NCBI RefSeq assembly: GCF_965638725.1
Contig: NC_134961.1
Span: 682,001 to 746,000, forward strand
DNA: 64,000 nt
Origin: Aptenodytes patagonicus
Taxonomy: Eukaryota; Chordata; Aves; Sphenisciformes; Spheniscidae
Reading direction: 5' to 3'
Below are positions 30,001 through 39,063 of the stretch, one piece after another (the first letter of the stretch is position 1; the number at the start of each line of letters is the position of its first letter). The notes beneath the pieces were generated by a model, which ran no database searches, was not told the DNA's origin, and saw nothing but the letters and a program-made list of their open reading frames with translations. A program made the translations under genes and the position numbers.

Positions 30001-33000
30001 GAGATGACTTCTCCAACTACCTACCACATTCTACCCATGTGGTACTGGGTCACGGCTCTACTTCACCTTCTTCGGACTTGGGGCCACCCAGCCTGCGAGC
30101 CTGCCTTGCTTCTACCGTTCAGCCCCAGGAGCACAGGGTCAATGTCTCTCAGGCCAAACAAAGCAACCAGCATCTTTTATTTTCACCAGCTTACCTGGGA
30201 CACTGAAGAGGTGCATCACCAAGCGAGGACACCTGCAACTGCACTGCCTGAAGAAGCAGCTTAGGAGGAACATCCATCTCGACAGCACAGCGTTTCAAGT
30301 GACTGACTCGGCTCTGTGGGGTTTGGAACTGCTTCCCGCAGATGGGACATTCAGGGACCAGTGGTTTGCTGGAGGATTGCATCTGCGCTTCTTCCATCTC
30401 ATCCAGACACCTGTGAGATGATGGCAAAGCTTACCTCTGAAGACTTTAAAACTGTCCATGCTAAGATTTAAACCACAGTAAAGAAAAGGGAGCACAACCA
30501 TTCCTAATATCTGCAACAGCCAAAGAAACATCCCCTAAAGAACCAAGAATTATGTACCCACCACTGTGATGAATATGACGTATAACAGCTACATGGAAGT
30601 TATGGCCTCAGAGGCATATTAAAAACATGTTGCTCAGAAGCAAGTGCAGGTAATAACCTTAACTTCACTGTGTGTCCATCACCTAATCCCTCTTTCATTC
30701 ATTCTAACATTCCAGCTAACTTATAAACCACAGTTAAAAAAAGAATCACCCTACCAGAGAAATGGTAAGTCTTCCTCACCTGAAACAGGACTACTTCTTG
30801 TCCTTCTTACTACTTTTGTAGGCATGACCACATGCAGTGTCAAGAATGCAAGCGTTTTCAAGTCAGATATCTCGCTTGACAAGGACAGTGTTTTATGCCA
30901 CAGAAAAGGGACCAGTCGAAATGAACGCTGCACTTACGAGTGAAGGATAATGAACTTCTAATGATTTCTGGTAGGCCAAAACTATGTACAAATTTTTAAT
31001 GGTTCTGTTTCTGTCCTCTCCAAAGAGATTCAGGGTGTGAAATCCTGGATCTGCAGTACCTGTTATAAAAATCACTCCCTGATTAGGTAATGACACACAC
31101 TACCTACACACAGAGGCTTGTGTAAGAGACCATTCATCTGATGTACCAGGACTGGTGATTACTAGTTTGCCAGTGCATCTATCCATCTACAGCTTTACCT
31201 CTTGTGATAAAGACTGCTATCAAAAAATCCATTGCTAATATAACCTTGTAATCTCATAATATGATTACATGCTCAGTAGTTCAGAAAGCAGATGTAATTT
31301 CCAAAAAACATTTCTGACGCACTGTCACTGTTTTACAACCTCTGTCTTCTCAAGCAGCAGTGAGTATCTGAAGACAGAAACAGCAGTAACACCTCTAAAG
31401 CTGCAGCTGCAGATAACCCTAATGAATGTGAGCCACTCAATAACATGATGTAGGACTGGACAAATCACATCACTCTTGCTCCCTGAAAGTGATGGAATTA
31501 AGACATTAAAACCATTCAGAAGTGCTGCTTCTGATACTTTCTCAACAGAGAAGCACAGACTTTTAATTTACAAAGAGCTATCTGTACATAATATATTAAC
31601 AGTACTTGATATTTACCACTAAGGAAACTGTTAAATTAAGGGCACTAATTTCAATTTAATTGCACACATGCTGACAAAAGAGAAGGCAGAGACACCTTCC
31701 CTTAGCCTCCCTACTCTCATTGTCAAAGCTCTACAGTGCAAGTTAGTCATCCTTCTGAACAGTATCACCTTTCCCTCAGCAAACAGCTTGGATACGCAGG
31801 ACATACTAGATGTCCTTAGACAAACGATTTTTAGCAAAATAGATCAAACATGACTTTGTTGGCTGAAGAAGGTAGATCTCAGAATCTGCAGTAGTGGGTC
31901 CTCATTAATTTTGCTAGCCACTTTACAGTCGCAGCCCCTCTGCCACACTACTGATGAAAGCAGCGTCGGCCTTACCACACACATGCAGAAGCCCTGCAGG
32001 GCCAGACAATCAGCCTCTGCTTTGAGATCAAAACGACTTGTTAATTCAAGCCATTAAGGTCAATGCCACTATGCAGACTCCCCTGCTACCACGTTCTGTA
32101 ATGGCTAAGCTGATCGAGCAGTCTATGAGGTTAAGTGGGAGAGGACGTGGAAAGGACACATCATGCTGGTCTTTCACCTGTTAACGTGCTGCTCACGTCG
32201 TGTTGAGTTCATGGCTGAGAGATCCTTCTGGCAGATCTGACAAAAAAACAAGCCTGCATCCTCTAGGCTTGCCAGGGCTTCCTCTTTGGTTTCCTGCTGA
32301 AGAGCCAAAGCCAGAGCACCGTTATGCTCCATGGATGGAAGATGGTGGGTATCTGGCAAAGAAGGGAGAGATGATCTAAGACAGCAAACTAAGAATCCTG
32401 TATGAAAGGCATAGAACTGTTATACTTCTCATTATTAGTTTATTAAACTAGACATATAAAAATTAATTGCAGTCTTTCTCTTGCATCTTCACATTTGATT
32501 TCTCACAAGGGAATGTACAAACTGCACTTTAAACCCTACAGGCCTGCACTATTCTGGGAGCAGGAGGTGACAATTCATTCACAGTACATCACGTGTCAGA
32601 GGCAAATGAAGGGTAAGTTTTGGCTGCAGTTTCTGGGGAGAACATGGGGTCTTATACACCACATATTAAAACACAGCAGATTTTCATGTCCATACAGAAC
32701 CAACAGGACCTTGACTTATAAAGAACCAAACCAGAGTAAAATTGCTGTGAATTCAATTCGTCTGTATAGAACATATTACCTTATAGAGTGCTTGGAGATC
32801 TACCAAAGACGGGGGCTACCTAAGAGTCGTATTTACCTAACAGCTACCTAACACTGTCCCAAGGGAAGGATGACAAAGTTCACTGATCCTGCTGGAATTT
32901 CAACCTGTTTCCAAGAAGACAATTATCACTCCAGAATCGAGCATAAGGTTAATTCAGCCTCAGAGAAGAGCTGGGAGAAAAGTACGGATAGTCCTTTAAC

Positions 33001-34979
33001 AATAAAGCAAGTCTTCCCAGCGATCTGGAGTGATTTATTCAGTGCTGCACACTGACCCACTAGGCTAGCTGGGAACAAAGCCCAGGAATCCAGACTGCTT
33101 CTCATGCAACCATTCGAACCAGCCCACAGCACTCTTTCTGCACGTACAAGAGCTAACAGGAGAAACATACCATTCTCTGGTGGGTTCTGCTCCTGGCTTT
33201 CATCAGGGAAATCCCCGCTGGCTACAGACTTTGGCAAGCTATCATCTGTGCTGTGTTTTAGCTGCTCAGGTGCCACTCTCTTGAACTGCTGCATTCTCTC
33301 CACTACCAGCTCTGCTACGCGCATCTTTGACCCTGCGAGCGGTGGTATCTTTGAGGTGGGTGAAGAGCAGGTCCCTGGCTGTGTAGCAGGATGGAAGGAT
33401 AATGTAGTCTGGGAACAGCCACTCAGAGTATTTACTAGAGGGGGAGAAAACATCAGAGCTTTACCAGTCAGTTTTAAACACATAGCTGAGCTGCCCAGAT
33501 TGCTGCTGGGAAGCCTTCCCCAATAGCAGCCTAAGCCAGGCTCAGTTTTGCAACAGCCATTCTTAGATGAAGAAGTGAACAATTTGTTTAGCTATTACAT
33601 GACTTTATACTTGATAACCACAGCAACAGTATCAGGCTTCTGTGCTACAGTGGAGTTTAGATATATCTATATCCCTTTTAGAAGAAGGAATATTAAGGCA
33701 GGCCTTGCCTGAAGGTCACTAGCGAGAGCAACAAGCAAGGCAGCCCTACAGCCCTGCTCTCCCCAGCGTTCCAACCGCAGGATGTCCTGTGGTTCCTGCT
33801 GTTCCTTGCTCTGATCTCCAAACCCTACCTGTGACTTGAACTTTCAGGCTCTGAGCTGAAGGAATCCGGAGTTCCCAAAGAGAGGTGGTAATAAGCAGGA
33901 GTCAGAGGCAACGCCAGACTAACGCCTCAGCATACCGCTGCTCTGCTTGAGGTATCCTGTGGACATGGGCACCACGCAAGATGGGACCAAAGGTCTCACC
34001 AGCCCAGTCAGCAACACATACTTAAGAAAGGGTTGATCAGGACAGGGCTGGTACAAAGTAATCCTTCTCCTGGCTGACCTTATTTATCAGTTTAAGGACT
34101 TCCTGCACTGGTGACTGCATTCTGGCCATCATGTTTAATAACCACCGAAGGACTAATCCTTTATGAATTAATCCAACACCTTTCTTAACTCATTTATATT
34201 TCTGGCCTTGACAACATCCAGTGGCAATGTATTTCACAATACAATGATGCACTGCGTGAAAAAGCACCTCAATATATTCTAAGCTTGCTTCTAGATGATT
34301 TGAGGGTGTTTTTCTCAGTTCTGATATTGCAAAAAACAGTGAATAATGACTCCCTAACACATCACTTCGTACCAAGGCTTCACCTTACTGGAGGACATCT
34401 TCTGCCTGCCTGTAGCACAAACACACTCCTAGGTTAAACCCCTAGATAAGCCTAAGTAGCTAAGCGTAGATGGAAACAGAAGATGCAAGTCTGCTTTGAT
34501 CAGTGCTGCTATATGTCCCGCCCGGGTGGACTTCTGAAGAGCTCCACTGAACTACAGAGTGTTTTCAGTCCTAGCCTATTTTCTGTTTGAAAGATTTCGG
34601 TTCACTCACCTGTCAGAGTCCTCTGGCTACACTCACTGGCCACTGTACTCAGCTGGCTGGCAGGGAAAGGGTTTCTCCTTCCATCCCCTTGTGCAGTCTC
34701 ACCACTACCACAGGCCACAGCGTCACCATCTTCTTTGTGCACCAATGTTTGTTCCTTTGGACCCAAATCTTGAGGCAAGTTTGTTTCCTTCGCTGCTGGT
34801 AAGTGATGATGGTTTTGGCTCTTAGCAACAGCTTTGCCTCTTCTTAATTTGCTTCTTGCTGCAGTGCCCTTTGACCTGTTCTGAGCCCTCTTTGCTGCCT
34901 CAGCATCCCCAGCTTTTTTCTTCGCTCTATCCAAAAGATTCGCCCACAACTCTTTAAAATCATTGTCCTGTTCATCCAT
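11759..34979 (-). CDS. SLX4: SLX4 structure-specific endonuclease scaffold (FANCP/BTBD12), full coding region
   Basis: Fourteen coding exons, listed separately, join on the minus strand with every splice phase consistent. They total 5664 coding bases: 1887 residues plus stop, close to the human protein (about 1834). Order of domains: two UBZ4 ubiquitin-binding zinc fingers (Cys249-Cys252-His267-Cys271 and Cys291-Cys294-His307-Cys311), the MLR that binds XPF (about 455-518), BTB/POZ dimerisation domain (about 665-765), a long acidic disordered region with SUMO-interacting motifs, a SAP-like segment for MUS81 (about 1603-1638), and the C-terminal helical domain for SLX1 (about 1811-1868). It acts in the nucleus in crosslink repair, Holliday-junction resolution and telomere maintenance. 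The start at 34979 ([12 protein letters not shown]) aligns with an internal Met of human SLX4, so the bird protein lacks about 40 N-terminal residues unless an upstream exon supplies them. Confidence 0.95.
12733..13215 (-). CDS. SLX4: SLX4 coding exon 13: end of SAP region and Ser-rich linker
   Basis: Acceptor TTCTCTTTCAG lies above 13215 and donor CAGAG|GTAAGG below 12733; phase 2 at both ends. It encodes residues 1615-1775, beginning [19 protein letters not shown], the second half of the SAP-like segment, then a basic Ser-rich linker ending in the conserved [13 protein letters not shown] motif. Confidence 0.97.
13453..13555 (-). CDS. SLX4: SLX4 coding exon 12: start of SAP-like segment
   Basis: A 103-base exon, acceptor ATTCTGCTGCAG, donor GAGCAG|GTTAGC, entering in phase 1 and leaving in phase 2. 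It encodes residues 1581-1614 including [20 protein letters not shown], the conserved beginning of the MUS81-binding SAP region. Other frames across it are shadows. Confidence 0.95.
14803..17258 (-). CDS. SLX4: SLX4 coding exon 11: large acidic disordered region
   Basis: A 2456-base exon, acceptor ATCCTTGCAG, donor CTCCTG|GTGAGA, encoding residues 762-1580. It opens with the end of the BTB domain ([12 protein letters not shown]), followed by the conserved [12 protein letters not shown] motif (844-855) and a long Ser/Glu-rich, low-conservation region. Candidate SUMO-interacting motifs are VIVLSSDDE (from 1165) and VVEVEDSE (from about 1420), matching by position those of human SLX4. WLVPDTPVL and SP/TP sites suggest phospho-regulation. 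Frames on the plus strand here are shadows. Confidence 0.97.
18108..18277 (-). CDS. SLX4: SLX4 coding exon 10: C-terminal half of BTB domain
   Basis: Acceptor TCTTACCCCAG, donor GCCAG|GTTTGT, phase 0 in and phase 2 out. It encodes residues 706-761, including [20 protein letters not shown] and YAAD, the conserved core of the SLX4 BTB domain that drives dimerisation and nuclease recruitment. Confidence 0.97.
19978..20124 (-). CDS. SLX4: SLX4 coding exon 9: N-terminal half of BTB domain
   Basis: Acceptor TCTGTGTTCTAG, donor GAAGTT|GTAAGT, phase 0 at both ends. It encodes residues 657-705 with the strongly conserved [14 protein letters not shown] and [16 protein letters not shown]. The stop-bearing continuation below 19978 is intron. 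Confidence 0.97.
20125..23757 (-). other. SLX4: SLX4 intron between coding exons 9 and 8
   Basis: Contains the CR1 at 20320-21268. The remainder holds a T run (23038-23054) and a run of 12 G (23312-23323), and no recognised gene. Confidence 0.75.
20320..21268 (+). repeat. CR1 LINE, 5'-truncated, ORF2 3' part intact
   Basis: From about 20320 the plus strand encodes the C-terminal part of CR1 ORF2 without a break to its stop at 21190. It includes the reverse-transcriptase box FADD (20387-20398), then [20 protein letters not shown] and [12 protein letters not shown]. The 3' UTR ends with GATTCTATGAAAT, the CR1-type end. 5' truncation is usual for CR1. It lies in an SLX4 intron, antisense to SLX4. 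About 290 codons without a stop suggest a relatively recent insertion. It is incapable of movement by itself because the endonuclease and most RT motifs are missing. Confidence 0.95.
23758..23888 (-). CDS. SLX4: SLX4 coding exon 8 (tentative)
   Basis: Exons 7 and 9 cannot be joined directly: exon 7 leaves in phase 1, exon 9 enters in phase 0, and a direct join hits a stop. This 131-base segment (acceptor GGAACTAG, donor CTGCAG|GTGGTT) enters in phase 1 and leaves in phase 0, restoring the frame. It encodes residues 613-656, [20 protein letters not shown] and onward. Sequence conservation with human is low here, as expected for the linker before BTB. The donor is not strong; without splicing the frame runs on 33 codons to a stop near 23656. 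Confidence 0.65.
25760..26042 (-). CDS. SLX4: SLX4 coding exon 7: linker with LAREG motif
   Basis: Acceptor TTTTGATCAG, donor CAGCCAG|GTAAGT, phase 0 in and phase 1 out. It encodes residues 519-612. The recognisable part is [17 protein letters not shown] near the end, which matches the LQDLVDLAREGL motif of human SLX4; the rest is Gln/Ser/Glu-rich linker. Confidence 0.93.
27557..27870 (-). CDS. SLX4: SLX4 coding exon 6: MLR, XPF-binding region
   Basis: Acceptor TTCTTTTTAAAG, donor GCGCAG|GTGCGA, entering in phase 1 and leaving in phase 0. It encodes residues 414-518: a basic KKRRKR cluster, [20 protein letters not shown], then the MLR with SALTG (491-495), SFYT and PPIVP. In human SLX4 this region binds XPF-ERCC1 and is needed for crosslink repair. 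Confidence 0.96.
28996..29210 (-). CDS. SLX4: SLX4 coding exon 5: basic linker
   Basis: Acceptor TTGTATTTCAG, donor GGATCAG|GTATGT, phase 2 in and phase 1 out. It encodes residues 342-413: a Lys/Arg-rich likely nuclear-localising stretch, then [15 protein letters not shown], conserved in vertebrate SLX4. Confidence 0.95.
30195..30410 (-). CDS. SLX4: SLX4 coding exon 4: second UBZ4 finger
   Basis: Acceptor ATCATCTCACAG, donor CCCAG|GTAAGC, phase 2 at both ends. It encodes residues 270-342. Its first base completes Arg270, and Cys271 is the last ligand of UBZ4-1. Then comes the second finger, with Cys291, Cys294, His307 and Cys311 ([20 protein letters not shown]), and [15 protein letters not shown]. 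Confidence 0.97.
32178..32352 (-). CDS. SLX4: SLX4 coding exon 3: first UBZ4 finger
   Basis: Acceptor TTCTTTGCCAG, donor AACAG|GTGAAA, phase 1 in and phase 2 out. It encodes residues 212-270 and the first UBZ4 ubiquitin-binding finger ([23 protein letters not shown]), with ligands Cys249, Cys252 and His267 here and Cys271 in the next exon. In humans UBZ4-1 binds K63-linked ubiquitin for recruitment to crosslinks. Confidence 0.97.
33171..33434 (-). CDS. SLX4: SLX4 coding exon 2
   Basis: Acceptor TCTCCCCCTCTAG, donor GAGAATG|GTATGT, phase 1 at both ends. It encodes residues 124-211, a poorly conserved linker apart from [16 protein letters not shown], which matches the RMQQFKRADPERLRH stretch of human SLX4. 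The frame is open above the acceptor, but that part is intron by splice phase. Confidence 0.9.
34150..34380 (-). repeat. Decayed CR1 LINE, antisense view of ORF2 3' region
   Basis: Plus-strand text such as ATTTCTGGCCTTGACAACAT, GTGGCAATGTATTTCACA and GCACTGCGTGAAAAAGCAC is the reverse complement of the late ORF2/3' region of old CR1 elements (recalled consensus). So the element reads on the minus strand. It is diverged and noncoding, in an SLX4 intron. Confidence 0.6.
34610..34979 (-). CDS. SLX4: SLX4 coding exon 1 (start codon)
   Basis: The exon runs from acceptor CGTCCTCACAG (35017) to donor CTGACAG|GTGAGT. I place the start at the only in-frame ATG, 34977-34979, giving [12 protein letters not shown], conserved with human MDESDEDFKEL. 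It encodes residues 1-123, basic and Ser/Gln-rich. The 38 bases between acceptor and ATG are open in the same frame, so an upstream in-frame start is possible. Confidence 0.92.
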
Positions 34980-37511
34980 TGGCCTGCAGGTTCCAGTAAC
35001 ACTGTGGCCTGACGACACTGTGAGGACGGGAGGGCAGGGGAAGATACCAGAGTCAGTTCAGGTTTGCATCCTCCGTGACCTGCAATTTTCACCAAGTCCC
35101 TTCCACCACCTCGGAGATCTCCATTCTCCAGACTTCAATAAGGTCAACACAGGGGGCACTTCTCTGCTGTTCTGACAGTTCATTCTTCCACACCTAATTC
35201 ACAGCCATTTCGTAGAGCACACTGTCTCTCCAAGGACCCCACTTGCTTTCACACATAATGCATTGACAAGTTGGTTCTTCAGAGGTCTCTAGATCATAAG
35301 TTAAGCACCTCAGTTTTTTCAGAGCATGCATAGGATCTTCATGATATGCTATAGGGCTTCAGAAAGACACTTAATAAAACCCTTAAAATAAAGAAATAAA
35401 AAAGGTGATTATGTAGGATGGTATATGCAGATGCATTGTGGGACGGGGCTGGGGTAGAACTTTGAAGGAGGAGAGAATTTGTATAAAATAGTAAGATTAG
35501 AAAAAGCACAGACCCAAACCACTATCACTGTAATTGCACTACAGACATGCACAAGCCACATTAGGAAAAAAGAGGAAAGCTTTCAAAACAGATCTCTCAC
35601 ACTGGGTAGGCTTTTGTCCTGCAGCTCAGGATTTGAGACTGTGCTTTTTTTATATGCATTCATACTTACATTTATATAACACAAGACCAGGGAATGCAGC
35701 AGGGGAGAAAAAAAAATGTCCTTCAGATCAAGCAGCTATTCTAAAGTGTAAAATTCTGCTTTGCGACACAGCAGCTTTAAAGATGAGAGCCCGATCTCAT
35801 TTTGAGAAGTAAAAAAAGGCAGTTTCTGGCATTTCAGAAGGGTTTCTGGGACAAGTCTGAGAACAACTCTGTCAAACACGTTCATCCTTTCTCTCCTCTC
35901 ACCTCCATGGCTGCTCACCTTCAGGTTTAGCTCTCCTGCTAACTAATACTGAACTCTTCCTCTGAGTACTCAAAAAACCATGGTACTGACCATGTTTCAC
36001 AAACTGCTGTCAAATACACAAGGTAAACAGACTAAACAAATGGTATTTTTAAATGAGTTTCTTAATCTTTTCAGCTACAGTAAGAACAGCAGTACTAGCT
36101 AGGGATTACTTGGAACAGCACTAGGTACAATGTCCAGATGGAAATGCCATCAACCCCCAGGCAACATTAAAACTAGATCTCTATTCTTAGACATTTTGAT
36201 TGTCCTCTTCTTCCTAGTCCTAAGTTCACTATGATTCTGGCTATTTTACCAGAGGTTTTATATTGCTCCCAAAACCTATTTCTTTCAAGCCTAAACCAGA
36301 GTGTTTCACTTGGAATGGCAGCAGCTATGGTTCAGTTTCTCCAGTAAGCTCTGGGCACAGAAAGACTCAAAAAGCAGCAAAAACACATGCGAGATTGTTT
36401 TCTCAAATGGCTTGGCTGCAGACATGTGAGGCTAAGGAATGCTGGTTACACACTTTCATGGGTCAGCCTTTCCTAAAAGCAACTACAGATGTTAATGGAT
36501 TTATTTATTTTAAACTCAGGCTCCCAGACCAGCAGAGGATTTTGCTGTGAATCTTGGAGTCATTTCCTGTTAGAGAGAAACTGACGTTTTATGTAGCCAG
36601 TTCATAAATTTAATTTTCCTGGGCAGAATCTTGGTGTAGTTATCACTGTAAATTGACCATTTTCTTCTAAGTAAGAGACAGCATGTGGAGAAAAACAGAA
36701 TCTCACATCCTCCACGGCTTTAAATACCTCTCACAGACGCACTTGTATTGTCATATTATTTATGGTGAGTTCCTGATATTAAACTTTGAAAGAGATCAGC
36801 ACTTTTGTGTTTGCAATCAATGTTCAGTGCCCTAGGTCTGTATGAAGTCAGACATACAAACAATGCAAAACTAACTAAGAATTTATCTGTCTTACTCTTC
36901 ACTTTCCAGACTTGTATTTAGAGGCTCCTGCTCTGTTCAACATCTCAGTATTTCTGATGCTGCTGCTATTGGTGTACCTAAGAGCCAGCTTTGGCACCAG
37001 TTTGCAAAGCTCGAAAAGTAATGGCTTTGAAAATAATTTCTTTCAGTATAGCACTCAATTCATTTTGGAAGATTTTAGGACTCAACAAATCACAAAGCTC
37101 GTCAAATAAAATAAACAGCAGCACTTACCTATCCACTTAGATGCCAAATCTATAGCCCAACTGTGCCCTTCAAGTAAATGTGGATCAGCAAAATACTACA
37201 AAACAGGACCAATAAGAATGAAAGATGGAACCTGGAAAATGGAAGGAAAAGGTTAGATTTAGCGTATTTTGTACTGACTGCTCTTTATGCTCAAGTTCCA
37301 AGTTGCAGGGGGAGGGAGACAGCAATAGCACATGCTCTAATGGTGCTAAGTTCTGCCACTTCCATTGACCTGTGTACTTGAAATATGTGAGTTAGATGCA
37401 TTGCTCAGGGTCTGCTCAGCTCAGCACTGTGTCCCCAATGGTGAGCAGCACCGCACGCCGCTGCAGAAAAAGCCCAGAACCTTTCAGAAGGCAGAACAGG
37501 TCACACAGACT

Positions 37512-37626
37512 GGATAAAGCCCTGAGGAACCTGGTCTGAGCCCTTAGCTGACCCTGCTTTGAGCAGGGCGCTGGACTAGAGACCTCCTGAGGTCACTTCC
37601 AGCCTGAGTTATCCTATGATCCTACA
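37512..37626 (+). repeat. CR1 LINE 3' end
   Basis: GAACCTGGTCTGAG, GGACTAGAGACCTCCTGAGG, CACTTCCAGCCTGAG and TTATCCTATGATCC follow the CR1 3' UTR and terminal repeat. A very short 5'-truncated copy, plus strand. Confidence 0.8.
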
Positions 37627-37949
37627 AATACTCCGACCTTGCCTTTTCCATTTGGGACTAATTTTGCTTCCTGTAACTTTCTTGAAACCAGAACCGCAAC
37701 AGTTAATTCTTATATCCATCAACTTTACTATCATAATCTTCTAGCCATGTAACACCCTCACCTTTCTGATCCTGACATTTTTAGGCTCACAGACATCTAC
37801 TGAATTGAATTCCTTGGTTTAACTGAAAAAACCCAGGAGAAAGTATCCCTTTTCATCAGTTCTGTTTGCTTCCTTGGTACTTCACTGACTGTATTCCATT
37901 GAGACAAGGAGAACAGAAGCTCCAAATCCACTCTCTTTAGACCACTCAG

Positions 37950-39063
37950 TATTTTATTAAATTATATGTATCGCATCCTCCAGTGTCTGTGCTCTAAAAT
38001 CAGAGTCCTAGTCTTTTCTCTTTTCCTAGGAGAATCTTTCCCGGCCCCTAACCATCTCCATCAGTATTCCCTGAACCTCCTTCACTCTCCATTGCTTTTT
38101 CTGAGACGTGTCGACCAGTACTGCAGACAGCAGATTGCTGATACTACTGATGAAGAAGTTTTATATTGTTCACATTCCTTCCTCATCCAGGCCTCGCAGA
38201 TCCTAACATCTTCTTTGCTTTGTTTTGAAAGCACCTGCTTGTTGAGCAAAGGTTTTACCTCAACAGAGATGCCCAGGGCTCTTTCAGTATCTGGTTATCA
38301 TTAAGGTGTTCCACATGATTTATCTCTTTTTCCACCTCTATGCTTAACTTTACGCTCCTCCACACTGAAGTTCATGCTCTACTGTGTTACCTGCAGCTCG
38401 CAGCCTGCTGGAACCACCTCTCATCTCAACTGAGCTGAAAAAGGTTGCGTCACTGCCCAGCGGGACCACCAGGCACATGCAGAGACGGATTCAGAATGAA
38501 CTCTTGGATGCTCTTTCCTACCTTTCAGCCAGCTTCCTCTCTCAGATCGTTTACCATTCACGATAATTCTTTATCTCTTTCCCCTTTTCAAAGGGCTTCT
38601 GAGCAAGCTACATTAATCTGTTCTTTATTTCCTGATTTGCTGACAAATTCAAACCACTCCATTAGACTACTGAGAGACAGTTCTACTGGAGAAACTAGGC
38701 TACCATGTGGATAAGATGCTATCAGGTTAAAAATATATAATGACAGACATCTACGAATAACTTGATGATCATTTCAAGCAGTTTAATAGGTACATATAAA
38801 AGACTTACTGCCTTGTAACTACTTAGTTCAATCATAGAATCCTTCTTAAAAAAAAAAAAACAACCAGGTAAGACATCTGCTACCCTCCCACTTTTCAGAG
38901 CAGCTTCTCTTTTAACAACTGAAAGCGTATTTCTACCAGCAGTCCAACCACTTGACACTATCTCTTCCAAGCTCTCAAATATACAACATCTGGGCCTGCT
39001 CACTTGCCGCTTTAAACTGCCTATTTGTTCCAGGAACAATTCTCCTGCCATTTCAGCCTCCAA
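37950..39063 (-). repeat. Decayed LINE (CR1-like) with RT remnant
   Basis: On the minus strand, 38740-38900 encodes ELSSYKAVSLLYVPIKLLEM and, before it, RVADVLPG with KKDS. These resemble the WKVANVTPIFKKG and NYRPVSLTSVPGKIMEQ motifs of CR1 reverse transcriptase. Near 38105, LQYWST resembles the later QFWSP motif, in the right order. Frame breaks and an internal A-run (38850-38861) show it is dead. Limits are approximate. Confidence 0.5.

Larger units (their letters stand above)
23889..34609 (-). other. SLX4: SLX4 introns between coding exons 8 and 1
   Basis: Introns 23889-25759, 26043-27556, 27871-28995, 29211-30194, 30411-32177, 32353-33170 and 33435-34609. Apart from a decayed CR1 at about 34150-34380 I recognise nothing in them. 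Open frames on either strand lack splice sites in phase and domain content. Confidence 0.75.

Noticed and set aside
32926-33170. Extension of the SLX4 frame below 33171
   Set aside because: A strong donor at 33171 and correct phase into the UBZ4-1 exon show the continuation is intron.
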